Source of the DNA: Xanthomonas sp. DAR 35659
Lineage (GTDB): Bacteria > Pseudomonadota > Gammaproteobacteria > Xanthomonadales > Xanthomonadaceae
Reading direction: 5' to 3'
NCBI RefSeq assembly: GCF_041242975.1
Contig: NZ_CP162488.1
Span: forward strand, 1,478,001 to 1,542,000
DNA length: 64,000 nucleotides
Shown: positions 9,616 through 18,965 of the stretch, piece after piece
Layout of the letters: every line of letters starts with the position of its first letter
Position numbering within the stretch: position 1 is the stretch's first letter
Program-made: the position numbers and the translations under genes
Notes under the pieces: model-generated
The model's input: the letters and a program-made list of their open reading frames with translations, nothing else
Database searches by the model: none
What the model was told of the DNA's origin: nothing

Positions 9616-9993
9616 ATGGCGAAAACCACCTTCAATTGCGGTCTCGAGGCCGCGCTGTCCGTGCTCGGCGGCAAGTGGAAGCCGCTGATTCTCTACAACC
9701 TGGCGATGAACGTTCACCGCTACGGCGAGTTGCGGCGTGCCATCGGCGGGGTGACCGACAAGGTGCTGATCCAGCAGCTCAAGGAGCTGGAACGCGATCT
9801 GATCGTCGCGCGCATCGACTTCCAGGAGATCCCGCCCAGGGTCGAGTACTCGCTGACGCCGTTCGGGCAGTCCCTGGCGGCGGCGCTGAAAGGGCTGTGC
9901 GAGTGGGGCACGCAGCACATGCAGATGGTCGAGCGCATCAGCGAGCGTCGCGCGTCCGCCGTCGTCGAGTCCAAGTCAAAGGCGCATGCCTGA
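9616..9993 (+). CDS. HxlR-family winged-helix transcriptional regulator
   Basis: This 125-residue protein is the usual size for HxlR/MarR-like regulators. The signature LSVLGGKWKPLILYNL is followed by the recognition-helix region YGELRRAIGGVTDKVLIQQLKELERD and the wing RVEYSLTPFGQSL. An N-terminal Cys (FNCGLE, residue 8) matches the conserved Cys often used by this family to sense thiol-reactive compounds. It is divergent from the SDR and probably controls it through the inverted repeat between them. Confidence 0.93.
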   Translation: MAKTTFNCGLEAALSVLGGKWKPLILYNLAMNVHRYGELRRAIGGVTDKVLIQQLKELERDLIVARIDFQEIPPRVEYSLTPFGQSLAAALKGLCEWGTQHMQMVERISERRASAVVESKSKAHA

Positions 9994-10136
9994 TCGCCGA
10001 TGGCATGGCCGATCGCGGCGGTGCATGGCCCTGACGCATGCGCCTGGCCGCGCGGACAGTCTGTGGTGTGCTGGTGTCGGCCGGGCGCTGGCGGCGCCGC
10101 CGCCGATGTGCCGTCGCCGCCACGACGCCTGCGTTC

Positions 10137-10937
10137 CTATCGGAAGAACTGGCTCGGCGGCTGCCCGAACTGGCGCTTGAACATCGCGGTGAAGGCGCTG
10201 GGGCTGTCGTAGCCGAGTTCGACCGCCACGTCGATGACGCGGTCGCCGGCGGCGAGCCGTTCCAGCCCGCGCAGCAGGCGCACCTGCTGCCGCCACTGGC
10301 CGAAGCTCATCCGCAGTTCGCGCCGGCACAGGCGCTGGATCGTCTTGACGTCCACATCCAGCCGCGCCGCCCAGTCGTGCAGGGTACTGGCGTCGGCGGG
10401 GTCGGCATCGAGCGCGGCACCGATGCGCAGCAGGCGCGCATCGTGCGGTTGCGGCAGGTGCAGCGGCAGCGCCGGCAGCGCGTGCAGTTCGTCCAGGATC
10501 AGCCGCATCAGGCGCCCGTCGCGCGAGTCGGCAAGGTGGTCCCACGGCACGCTGGCGGCGCTGCGGATCAGCGCTTCCAGCAGCGGTTCCACCGCCATCA
10601 CCGCCGGCTGCGTCGGCATGCCGGCGATCGCGTCGGGTCGGATGTACAGGCTGCGCATGCCCAGCGTGCCGACGCAGCGCACGCCGTGCACGGTGCCGGC
10701 CGGCATCCACAGCGCGCGGGTGCTCGGCACCACCCAATGGCCCTGGCCCGAGCGCACCACCATCAGCCCGTGCAGCGCGTAGACCAGTTGGTGCCGCGCA
10801 TGCCGGTGCGGGGCGATGACGGTCTCGCTGGGGTAGTCGGTGGCCTTGCACACCACGTCGGCCGGCGCCTCATCCACGCTCCACGCGTACGGCGGCGGTG
10901 GAACGGTCGTGTCCTTTTCTCGACGAGCGATGGGCAT
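10137..10937 (-). CDS. AraC-family transcriptional regulator with cupin sensor
   Basis: The C-terminal AraC DNA-binding domain is clear: the first helix-turn-helix is around TLHDWAARLDVDVKTIQRLCRREL, and the second is around VIDVAVELGYDSPSAFTAMFKRQFG, ending QPPSQFFR. The N-terminal half is a cupin (HRHARHQLVYALHG, PAGTVHGV), the usual ligand-sensing fold of the AraC subgroup that controls efflux genes. It is divergent from an Fsr-like exporter, 68 bases away, and probably regulates it. The start MPIARR is chosen from several in-frame ATGs (10991 and 11051 are others) and is uncertain because no strong ribosome binding site is seen. Confidence 0.85.
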   Translation of the reverse strand: MPIARREKDTTVPPPPYAWSVDEAPADVVCKATDYPSETVIAPHRHARHQLVYALHGLMVVRSGQGHWVVPSTRALWMPAGTVHGVRCVGTLGMRSLYIRPDAIAGMPTQPAVMAVEPLLEALIRSAASVPWDHLADSRDGRLMRLILDELHALPALPLHLPQPHDARLLRIGAALDADPADASTLHDWAARLDVDVKTIQRLCRRELRMSFGQWRQQVRLLRGLERLAAGDRVIDVAVELGYDSPSAFTAMFKRQFGQPPSQFFR

Positions 10938-11005
10938 GTTGCGCAGGAAGGTCGAAGCGGACCAGCCTACCATGCGCGCCGTCGCCTTCATTCGCCCGGT
11001 CCGCC

Positions 11006-12226
11006 ATGTCCAGCCTGCGCTCCGCCGCCGCCGCTCCCGTCGCCGCCGCACCCCGTCCGGTGGTGGCCGGCGTGCTCGCCGCGATCACCTCCTCGCACCT
11101 GATCAACGACATGATGCAGTCGCTGATCCTGGCGCTGTATCCGGTGCTCAAGGGCCAGTTCCAGCTCAGCTTCGCCCAGGTCGGGCTGATCACCTTGACC
11201 TACCAGCTCACCGCCTCGCTGTTCCAGCCGTTGATCGGCTTGCGCACCGACCGCCGGCCGGCGCCGTATTCGCTGCCGCTGGGCATGGGCTCCACGCTGT
11301 GCGGATTGTTGCTGCTGGCGTACGCGCCCAGCTTTGCGATGGTGCTGCTGGCCGCGGCGCTGGTCGGGATCGGCTCGGCGATCTTCCACCCCGAATCCTC
11401 GCGCATCGCGCGGCTGGCCTCGGGCGGGCGGCACGGGCTGGCGCAGTCGGTGTTCCAGGTCGGCGGCAACACCGGCACCGCGTTGGGACCGCTGATCGCC
11501 GCGGCGGTGATCGTGCCCAATGGCCGCCACAGCGTGGCCTGGTTCGGCGCCGCGGCCTTGCTCGGCATCGCCTTGCTGTCCTACGTCGGCCGCTGGTACG
11601 CGCTGCACCTGCAGGCGGTGCGCGCCGCGCCGCGGCCGGCCGCCACGGCGCCGGCACTGCCGCGCAGGACCGTGCTGCGGATCGTGGCGATCCTGTTGCT
11701 GCTGATCTTCTCCAAGTATTTCTATATCGCCGGGCTGAGCAGCTACTACACGTTCTACCTGATCCAGCGCTTCGGGGTGTCGGTGCAGAGCGCGCAGTTG
11801 CACCTGTTCGCATTCCTGCTGGCCTCGGCGCTGGGCACGCTGATCGGCGGCCCGGTGGGCGACCGGATCGGGCGCAAGCCGGTGATCTGGGTGTCGATCC
11901 TGGGCGTGGCGCCGTTCGCGCTGGCGTTGCCCTACGTCGGCCTGCACGCGGCCACCGCGTTGACCGTGCTGATCGGCTTCGTGCTGTCCTCGGCGTTCTC
12001 GGCGATCCTGGTCTACGCGCAGGAAATGATGCCCGGGCGCATCGGCACCATCTCCGGGCTGTTCTTCGGCTTCGCCTTCGGCATGGGCGGGCTGGGCGCG
12101 GCGGTACTGGGCCTGCTCGCCGACCGCGAGGGCATCGTGTTCGTGTACCAGGCGATGTCCTACCTGCCGCTGCTGGGCATCGTGGCGGCGCTGCTGCCGG
12201 GTCGGCGCCCGGTGCCGGTGCACTGA
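11006..12226 (+). CDS. fsr: MFS transporter, Fsr-like (fosmidomycin resistance family)
   Basis: This 406-residue protein has about 12 hydrophobic segments. The opening HLINDMMQSLILALYPVLKG and the segment IGSAIFHPESSRIA are hallmarks of the fosmidomycin-resistance branch of the major facilitator superfamily. It is a proton-driven exporter of the inner membrane; the natural substrate is unknown. It is controlled most likely by the divergent AraC regulator. The N-terminus is Ala-rich (AAAAPVAAAP). The start ATG was chosen at 11006; the frame extends upstream into the AraC gene's leader. Confidence 0.88.
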   Translation: MSSLRSAAAAPVAAAPRPVVAGVLAAITSSHLINDMMQSLILALYPVLKGQFQLSFAQVGLITLTYQLTASLFQPLIGLRTDRRPAPYSLPLGMGSTLCGLLLLAYAPSFAMVLLAAALVGIGSAIFHPESSRIARLASGGRHGLAQSVFQVGGNTGTALGPLIAAAVIVPNGRHSVAWFGAAALLGIALLSYVGRWYALHLQAVRAAPRPAATAPALPRRTVLRIVAILLLLIFSKYFYIAGLSSYYTFYLIQRFGVSVQSAQLHLFAFLLASALGTLIGGPVGDRIGRKPVIWVSILGVAPFALALPYVGLHAATALTVLIGFVLSSAFSAILVYAQEMMPGRIGTISGLFFGFAFGMGGLGAAVLGLLADREGIVFVYQAMSYLPLLGIVAALLPGRRPVPVH

Positions 12227-12323
12227 GCGCGGCGCGTCCTGGCCGGGCGCGGCAGCGCAAGATCGAGACCGCGCGGCGCGGCATGCGCGGGGAGTGGGGC
12301 CACGCCCTAGGCGCCAGCGACGA

Positions 12324-14447
12324 TCAGAAGCGGTACTCCAGGCCGACGGTGACGCTGCGGCCCGGCGCCGGCTGCCGGCCCCACGGGCTGGTGTCGATGC
12401 CGCGATACCAGTAGTCGCGGTCGAAGAGGTTGTTCACCGCCAGCGAGGCGCTGAGCTTGCCGCTGTCGCGCTCGCTGAGCACCCGGCTCAGTTGCGCGTT
12501 CCAGACCCAATACGCCGGCAGTTCGCCGACCGAACCGATCGCGTTTTCCGGCACGGTGTTGGCCGCATCGCTGAAAGCGCGGCTGAAGTAGTAGCCGGAC
12601 ACGGCCAGCGTGGTGCGGCCTGGCTGGTAGCTGGCGCCGAGGCTGAGCTGGTTGCGCGAGGTATAGGGCACGCGCTTGCCGTCGTAGGCGCCCGATTCCT
12701 GGCGTGCGTCCAGGTAGGCGTAGCCGGCGTTGAGGGTCAGCGCCGTCAGTTGCGCCGGACTCCATTGCAGTTCCACCTCGCCGCCCTGGTGGCGGGTCTT
12801 GCCCAGGTTGCGATAGGTGCGGGTGGTGTTGTCGAGCTGGATTTGCTGGTCGAAGTCGATCAGGTAGGCGCCGACCTGCACGCGGGTGCGTTGATTGGGC
12901 TGGTAGCGCGCGCCGGCCTCGTAGTTCCACGCCAGCTCGGCGTCGAGATTGTCGCCGAAGACGATCTGGGTGACCTGCGGCGCGCGCAGCGAACGCTGGC
13001 CGTCGGCGTACAGATACCACTGCGGCGTGGCCTGCAAGCCCAGGGTCAGGCCCGGCAGCACATCGCTGGTCTCGTTGCGCGTGCGGGTGCCGTTGGCGAG
13101 GTTGTAGTAGCGCGAATCCACGCGCTCGTAGCGCAACCCCGGGGTGATGGTGAGGCGGCCGTCCGCCAGCCCGATCGCATTGCTGAGGTAGGCGGCGGCG
13201 CCGCGATCCTTGAAGCGCCAGTCGCGCACCAGGGTGTAGAGGCCGTCGCTCAGCCGCGTGTTGCCGACCAGGAAGTCGATGTCCTCGTTGATCGCGCGCG
13301 CGCCGAGCGTCCATTGCTGGGTGACCGTGTCCCCGCCCATCTTCCAGCTCAGGCGCGGCTCGCTGCCCAGCACCTTGAAGTCGCGCGGCGCGCTCTGCCG
13401 CAGTTGCGGCGGCAGGTCGGGGCGCCAGGTCTCGGTGCTGGCCTGGCGCATGCCGACGATGAAGTTGCGGCTGCTGCGCGCGCTGAAGCTGCTCCAGTCC
13501 AGGCGCAGATCCTGGAACGGACCGAAGTCGCCGATGTCCTGCTGGTAGACCAGCGAGGCGCGCGTGGTGCGGCCGTTGAACGCGTCCAGCGGCCGCGTCG
13601 ACTGGCGCGCGTTGCGCAGGTAGTCGGCGGTCGACAGCGCGCCGGCCATGTCCATGTCGGCCACGTAGCGCTGCACGCTGGCCTTGAGCAGCTTGTCCGG
13701 CGCCAGCCACCATTCCGCGCGCAGGCGCAGGTTCTTGATGTCGGTGTCGCTGTGTTCGCGCCAGTACTCGCCCTTGGTCCAGTTCGCATCCAACTGCAGG
13801 CCGAACGTGTCGCTGGCGTAGCCGCCGGTGCTGATCGCGGTGTCGCTCAGGTAGTGCCCGGCGCCGCCGGCGGTGAGCTTCTGCCCGAGCGTGGTGGTCC
13901 ACTCGCCGGGGATGTCCGGGCTGATCAGGTTGATCACGCCGCCGACATTGTTGGGCCCGTACTGCACCGCCGCGCCGCCGCGCACGATGTCGATGCGGTC
14001 GACCTGGTTCAGGCCCACCGGGAACAGCGACAGGCTGGTCTGCCCGTACGGCGCCAGCGCCAGTGGAATGCCGTCCTCCAGCACCTGCACGCGGCCGCTG
14101 CGGCTTTCGTACAGGCCGCGCAGCATGATCTGCGGCAGCGCGCCGGTGCCGGTCTCGTCGAACACCTTGATGCCGGGCACGCGTTGCAGCGCGTCGTCCA
14201 GCGAGCGGTTGGCGCCGTTGCGCAACTGCGCGTTGTCGATCACTTGGCGGCTGCCCGCGTAGTGCTGCACATCCTCCACGGTGGAGCGGCCGAGCAGGCT
14301 GCCCTGCACCTGCACGGTATCGAGCTGGCGGATCCGCGCCGCCGCGTCCTGCGGCGCCTGGGTATCCTGGGCGATCGCGGCGGAAGGGGCGAGCAGGGCG
14401 ATGCAGACGGCGACGGCCAGCGACGCCGGGGAGAGCGAAACGGTCAA
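12324..14447 (-). CDS. TonB-dependent receptor, FecA-like (ferric siderophore type)
   Basis: This outer-membrane receptor has about 707 residues. The plug domain contains DDALQRVPGIKVFDETGTG, LPQIMLRGLYESRSGR and RIDIVRGGAAVQYGPNNVGGVINL, which match the ferric dicitrate and related siderophore receptors. The beta-barrel ends in a terminal aromatic residue (VGLEYRF), as needed for outer-membrane assembly. There is no STN signalling domain. The signal peptide fits only a TTG start at 14447 (TVSLSPASLAVAVCIALLAPSAAIAQ), with GGAG nine bases upstream; no ATG is in a suitable place. It has a long leader of unknown content. Substrate inferred to be a ferric complex. Confidence 0.88.
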   Translation of the reverse strand: MTVSLSPASLAVAVCIALLAPSAAIAQDTQAPQDAAARIRQLDTVQVQGSLLGRSTVEDVQHYAGSRQVIDNAQLRNGANRSLDDALQRVPGIKVFDETGTGALPQIMLRGLYESRSGRVQVLEDGIPLALAPYGQTSLSLFPVGLNQVDRIDIVRGGAAVQYGPNNVGGVINLISPDIPGEWTTTLGQKLTAGGAGHYLSDTAISTGGYASDTFGLQLDANWTKGEYWREHSDTDIKNLRLRAEWWLAPDKLLKASVQRYVADMDMAGALSTADYLRNARQSTRPLDAFNGRTTRASLVYQQDIGDFGPFQDLRLDWSSFSARSSRNFIVGMRQASTETWRPDLPPQLRQSAPRDFKVLGSEPRLSWKMGGDTVTQQWTLGARAINEDIDFLVGNTRLSDGLYTLVRDWRFKDRGAAAYLSNAIGLADGRLTITPGLRYERVDSRYYNLANGTRTRNETSDVLPGLTLGLQATPQWYLYADGQRSLRAPQVTQIVFGDNLDAELAWNYEAGARYQPNQRTRVQVGAYLIDFDQQIQLDNTTRTYRNLGKTRHQGGEVELQWSPAQLTALTLNAGYAYLDARQESGAYDGKRVPYTSRNQLSLGASYQPGRTTLAVSGYYFSRAFSDAANTVPENAIGSVGELPAYWVWNAQLSRVLSERDSGKLSASLAVNNLFDRDYWYRGIDTSPWGRQPAPGRSVTVGLEYRF

Positions 14448-15052
14448 GGTGGGAACTCCGGGGAAGAAGACATCGGGGCGCACGCCATGCGGCGGCGGGC
14501 CAACGTTGCGCGGACTACCGCGGCGCGTGGCGTGCGCCGGCGCACAGGCACCGCCGGTCCGCTTGCGGCCGCCGGCGGCGACGTTGCGCCACGCACGCAC
14601 GGCCGATCGGCTTGGCGTCGCCTTCCGGCACGCCGCTCTGGGTGGCGCAGCGGTCCAGTCCGCCAGCGTGGATCGGGTGGTCTGGTTTCGCGGACGGCGG
14701 CAGCAGCATGTGCAGGGTCGCGCGCGGTCACGTCGTGGCAGCGGTGACCGAAAGTCCCGCAGAGCAAGGGGCTGGGCAGGGAGCTGAGCAACCCGATCTT
14801 GCAAGCCATGGAGAGGCGGGCGGAACTGGGACAGGGAGCGCAATCCTGCCGTAAACGCGAATGCTTATCAAGAATATCGGCGATGGGTGGGCATGCCCGC
14901 CCAAGGCCGCATCCGCGCTACGCCGGCATTCGCCCGGGAAGCACCGCACCTGAGGGAGTCGGATTCGCGATTCCCAAGTCCCAATCTCTAGGGCGTGTCA
15001 TCACTCCTCGCGACAGACTCGGGGAGTGGGGATACGCCCCAGCCCGACAGCC
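14448..15052. other. Long intergenic region upstream of the FecA-like receptor
   Basis: I see no convincing gene in these 605 bases. An imperfect palindrome (GGGTGGGCATGCCCGCCC) lies at 14885-14902. A weak Fur-like match, 11 of 19 bases, lies at 14860-14878 and is too far and too weak to call. GGAG near 14456-14459 serves the receptor. Confidence 0.5.
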
Positions 15053-16732
15053 TCAGCCAGCAGCAGCCCGCAACCCTCGATACGGCGGCGTCGCCATCAC
15101 CATCTCGGCCAGCGAATAGGCCAGCTCGCGCTCGGCCATCACCGTGCCGTCGGCGCCATGCTCGAGCAGGTGCTTGACCTCGGCGTCGCTGTGCGCGCGG
15201 GCCAGCAGGGTCAGGCCTGGATTGAGCGCGCGCAGCTTGGCCAGGGCTTCGCCGGCCTCCAGCGGTTGCGGGATCGCCAGGATCGCGATCTTGGCCTTTT
15301 CGGGATGTGCCTCGGCCAGCACGCGGTCGGCGGCGGCGCTGCCGCGGATGCCGGGGATGCCGTCGGCGTGGGCGCGTTCGACATGGTCGCGGTTGTCGTC
15401 GATCACCAGCACCGGCACGCCGCGCTCGCGCAGTACCGCCGCCAGCGCGCTGCCGACCCGGCCGTAGCCGATCACGATGGCGTGGTCGGCCAGGTCCAGC
15501 GACGGACCCGGCGGCAGTTCCGGCTCCACGGTCACCGGCGCCTCCACGGCCTGCCGCGCCTGCCAGCGGTCCAGCCAGGTGAACAGCAGCGGGTTGGCGA
15601 TGATCGACAGCAGCGCGCCGGCCAGGATCAGGTCGCGGCCGGTCTCCGGCAGGATCGCCAGGCTCACGCCCAGGCCGGCGAGGATGAAGGAGAACTCGCC
15701 GATCTGCGCCAGGCTGGTGGAGATGGTCAGGGCGATGCCGGTGGGGTGGCCGAACGCGCGCACGATCACGAAGGCGGCCAGCGACTTGCCGACGGTGATG
15801 GTCAGGAACGTGGCCAGCACCTGCCAGGGGTGTTCGAGCAGGATGTGCGGATCGAACAGCATGCCCACCGAGACGAAGAACAGCACCGCGAAGGCGTCGC
15901 GCAGCGGCAACGAGTCGCTGGCGGCCTTGTGGCTCAACTCGGATTCCTTCAGCAGCATGCCGGCGAAGAACGCGCCCAGCGCGAACGAGACGCCGAACAG
16001 GGTGGCCGAGCCGAACGCCACGCCCAGCGCGATCGCCAGCACCGACAGGGTGAACAGCTCGCGCGAGCCGGTCGCGGCCACCTTCTCCAGCGCCCACGGG
16101 ATCGCGCGGCGCCCGACCACCAGCATCGCCACCACGAACGCGGCCATCTTCAGCAGGGTGATGCCGAGCGCGCCGAGGATCGACCCGGTGTCGGCGCCCT
16201 TGCCGCCGAGCGCGTCGGCCAGCGCCGGCAGCAACACCAGCGCCAGCACCATCACCAGGTCCTCGACGATCAGCCAGCCCACCGCGATGCGCCCGCGCAG
16301 GGTTTCCAGCAGGCGCCGTTCCTCCATCGCCCGCAGCAGCACCACGGTACTGGCCACCGACAGCGCCAGGCCGAACACCAGGCCGTGCAGGGTCGGCCAG
16401 CCCATGCTCCAGGCCAGCCCCCAGCCCAGCAGGGTGGCGACCGCGATCTGCGCCAGCGCGCCGGGGATCGCGATCCACTTCACTTCCATCAGGTCTTCGA
16501 GCGAGAAGTGCAGCCCCACCCCGAACATCAGCAGCATCACCCCCAGTTCCGACAACTGGTTGGCCAGCGCCTGGTCGGCGACGAAGCCGGGCGTGAACGG
16601 GCCGACGCAGATCCCGGCCACCAGATAGCCGACCAGCGGCGAGAGTTTGATGCGATGGGCGAGCGTGCCGAGGATGAAGGCGAGCGCAAGCCCGACCGCG
16701 ATGATGTCGATGAGGCTGGTGTCGTGATGCAT
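15053..16732 (-). CDS. ybaL: YbaL-type K+/H+ antiporter (CPA2 family with TrkA-N domain)
   Basis: This 559-residue protein is almost the same length as E. coli YbaL and has the same opening pattern (MHHDTSLIDIIAVGLALAF). About 12 transmembrane segments of the Na+/H+ exchanger fold cover residues 5-385; LLMFGVGLHFSLEDL and QIGEFSFILAGLG are characteristic CPA2 motifs. From about residue 410, a Rossmann TrkA-N domain starts with HAIVIGYGRVGSALA, the nucleotide-binding Gly motif. It exchanges K+ (or Na+) for H+ across the inner membrane. It is transcribed alone. There is no strong ribosome binding site, but the ATG fits the family start. Confidence 0.95.
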   Translation of the reverse strand: MHHDTSLIDIIAVGLALAFILGTLAHRIKLSPLVGYLVAGICVGPFTPGFVADQALANQLSELGVMLLMFGVGLHFSLEDLMEVKWIAIPGALAQIAVATLLGWGLAWSMGWPTLHGLVFGLALSVASTVVLLRAMEERRLLETLRGRIAVGWLIVEDLVMVLALVLLPALADALGGKGADTGSILGALGITLLKMAAFVVAMLVVGRRAIPWALEKVAATGSRELFTLSVLAIALGVAFGSATLFGVSFALGAFFAGMLLKESELSHKAASDSLPLRDAFAVLFFVSVGMLFDPHILLEHPWQVLATFLTITVGKSLAAFVIVRAFGHPTGIALTISTSLAQIGEFSFILAGLGVSLAILPETGRDLILAGALLSIIANPLLFTWLDRWQARQAVEAPVTVEPELPPGPSLDLADHAIVIGYGRVGSALAAVLRERGVPVLVIDDNRDHVERAHADGIPGIRGSAAADRVLAEAHPEKAKIAILAIPQPLEAGEALAKLRALNPGLTLLARAHSDAEVKHLLEHGADGTVMAERELAYSLAEMVMATPPYRGLRAAAG

Positions 16733-17447
16733 TCAAGTTCGCAGAACAAAGAGACCCGGAGTGTGGCCGATGCGGCTTTTGCCGGCAAATCTGCCGATGC
16801 CCGATGCCCGATGCCTACTGCCTACTGCCTACTGCCTGCGGCACAGGCACAGGCACAGGAGCAGGAGCAGGCACAGGCACAGGCGCCGGCCGGGCGGCTG
16901 CGGTGCCCGACGGGTGATCCATTCGATCCGCCTGGTCCGTGACCAGCGTGCCTGGCGCTGGCCCTTGCCCGTCGGGCCTGTGGCCGCGCCACGCCCAGCG
17001 ATCCGTTGCTCGGATGGCGCCACGGGCGGTGGGGCTATCCGTGCGCTACGCCCCCGCTCTGGCCGACCACCGTGGCCTTTTTCCTTCCAGTGCTCGGGGC
17101 TGGAGCCAGGCCAGCGGCGGCGGTGCCATCCGATTGCGGTAAAGCCGATCCGCTCCGACGAAACACCGACAATCCGGTCGCCGACACTGTGGTCGAGCGT
17201 GCTTGCCGGCCGCGAACCCAGCATTGGCAACGATCTCGCTTGGATGTGATACGCAAAACGGTCAAAATCGCGCGGGCGTCGGAAATCGCCGAATGAGAAG
17301 CCGGTCCCAGCGTCTTCGCGATCCTCGCAAACCCCCGTGGCACAAGGCGTTGCCGCGGTCGCACACACTGCAAACTGTCTACTGTATGGGCTGGTGCGGT
17401 GCTGTATGTTTGCGCCAATTGGGCGTCCTGCCAAGGAACAAGGTGGC
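16733..17447. other. Intergenic region with short tandem repeats, no gene seen
   Basis: These 715 bases lie between ybaL and the MASE1 gene, which diverge. Tandem heptamers and hexamers occupy 16794-16890 (listed separately). The rest has no open frame with coding character. The frame of the MASE1 gene is open from 17337, but the start at 17448 has a far better ribosome binding site. Confidence 0.6.
16794..16890. repeat. Compound tandem repeat: seven heptamers then eight hexamers
   Basis: CCGATGC occurs three times (16794-16814), CTACTGC three times (16815-16835), then CTGCGGC once. From 16843, hexamers of the ACAGGC type follow (ACAGGC, ACAGGC, ACAGGA, GCAGGA, GCAGGC, ACAGGC, ACAGGC, GCCGGC). 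The heptamer resembles the CCGATTC/GGGAATC heptamers elsewhere in the window. Confidence 0.9.
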
Positions 17448-18965
17448 ATGGCTACACTGAAAAAACTCGTCGGCGGCATCCTCCTCAGTGCGGCCTATTG
17501 CGCGCTCTACGTGGTCGCATGGCATTGGTCGATGGACCAATGGTTCTTGCCGGCCGGCGTACGTGCGGCGGCATTGCTGTTCCTGCCCTATCGACTCTGG
17601 CCCTACGTGTTCCTGGGCGACGCTGCCGCGTTGCTGACGATGCGCGTGCCGATGGCCAACCACGACGGCGTCAGCGAGCTATGGGCGTATCTGAGCCCAT
17701 TCGTGGTCGTGCCGGTCTTCGCACTGCTGCCATGGGCGTTCCGCACCCGGTTCGCCGGTTCGGCGGCGGTGCAGCGCTGGCTGCCCTTGCTCGCCGTGGG
17801 ACTGGGGCTGTGGGGGTTGTTGGTCAACAAGGCAATCAACGCCATGTTGGACGGGCCTGCCGCCTTCATCACCTTGGAAACCAGCGTCAGGTACTGGATG
17901 GGTAGCTATCTGGGCATCCTGATGTTCTTCCTGCCGACGTTGCTTTGGCTGCACCGCAAGGGCGACAAGACCCTGTCCAGGAAGCTGCTGCGCGACTCTG
18001 CAATCGCGGTCCTCGCAGTGGCCGGCATCTTTGCCCTGGCGATGCGCACGCCGGGTTTGCTGCACCAGTTCATCCTGCTGATGCTGCTGGTTCCGGGCGT
18101 CTGGCTCACGCTGACGTATGGCTGGCGCGGTTCGGCGGTCGGCGTGGTGTTGGCCAACCTGGCGGTCGCCATGTCGCTACCGCGCTCGAACCATGCGGGC
18201 GCCTTCGATCAACAGACGTTCGATGTGCAGATGCTGGTGGCGTTCGCCGCCACCTTGCTGTTCGTGCTCGGCGTGAAGATTTCCAGCGCCTTCCGCCAGG
18301 CGCGGCACTTCGGCTATGCCGAGCAGCAGGCGCTGCAGGTGGCGCAGGCCAGCTATATGTCCGCCGAGCGCACGCTGCGCAACCGGGTGATCGAGTACAC
18401 CGATATCCACACCCACCTCAACAAGCTGCGTCGCGATATCGCCTCCTCGCTGAAGGAGCGCGGGCACTACGCGGCGGCCATGGAGATGAACCGCACCGGC
18501 GTGATCCAGGCGCAACTGCTGGACGACTACGTCGCCGCGCTGTATCCCCTGGATATCGAGACCCACGGCCTGTATGGCGCCTTGAACTCGATCGCCTTCG
18601 CCAATGCCTGCGATACCGAAGTCGAGACGCGGCTGCGCGGCGAATCGCAGCAACTGTCGATCGGGCTGCAACTGGCGGCGTACCGCTGCGTGCTCAATGC
18701 GATGGAGGTGCTGCCCAGCGGCAGCCGCCATCGCATCACCGCGCGTGTGTGGAAGGCGCGTGGCCGGCGTGGTCTGGTGGTCAGTATCGCGGCGGACCCG
18801 ACGCTGTTGCTTGCCAGGAACGACTCGGGCAAGCGCGTGGACGACGTCGAATCGGAACTGGCGAGCCGGCTGAAAGCCCATGACGGCACCTGTCGGCGCC
18901 GTCATGAGTTGAAGATCAGCTTCCTGGTCTCCGAGCCGTCGGAACGCCGCACCCTCACTTCTTGA
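17448..18965 (+). CDS. MASE1-domain membrane protein with degenerate sensor-kinase-like C-terminus
   Basis: This 505-residue protein starts with eight or so hydrophobic segments (to about residue 285) in the arrangement of the MASE1 sensory domain found in UhpB-type kinases and diguanylate cyclases. A cytoplasmic helical stretch follows (RTLRNRVIEYTDIHTHLNKLRRDIASSLKERG region), where a HisKA_3 dimerisation helix would sit. Then comes a region like a HATPase (LAAYRCVLNAMEVL). The normal catalytic His and the N, G1 and G2 boxes are not evident, and no GGDEF is present. It may be an inactive kinase or a regulator working through protein contacts. AAGGAACAAGGTGG precedes the start. Confidence 0.75.
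   Translation: MATLKKLVGGILLSAAYCALYVVAWHWSMDQWFLPAGVRAAALLFLPYRLWPYVFLGDAAALLTMRVPMANHDGVSELWAYLSPFVVVPVFALLPWAFRTRFAGSAAVQRWLPLLAVGLGLWGLLVNKAINAMLDGPAAFITLETSVRYWMGSYLGILMFFLPTLLWLHRKGDKTLSRKLLRDSAIAVLAVAGIFALAMRTPGLLHQFILLMLLVPGVWLTLTYGWRGSAVGVVLANLAVAMSLPRSNHAGAFDQQTFDVQMLVAFAATLLFVLGVKISSAFRQARHFGYAEQQALQVAQASYMSAERTLRNRVIEYTDIHTHLNKLRRDIASSLKERGHYAAAMEMNRTGVIQAQLLDDYVAALYPLDIETHGLYGALNSIAFANACDTEVETRLRGESQQLSIGLQLAAYRCVLNAMEVLPSGSRHRITARVWKARGRRGLVVSIAADPTLLLARNDSGKRVDDVESELASRLKAHDGTCRRRHELKISFLVSEPSERRTLTS

Noticed and set aside
14444..14809. A 121-codon minus-strand open frame upstream of the FecA-like receptor
   Set aside because: Low-complexity Arg/Pro/Ala composition, no domain, and no ribosome binding site worth noting.
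14860..14878. Fur box for the FecA-like receptor
   Set aside because: Only 11 of 19 positions match and it is more than 400 bases from the start.
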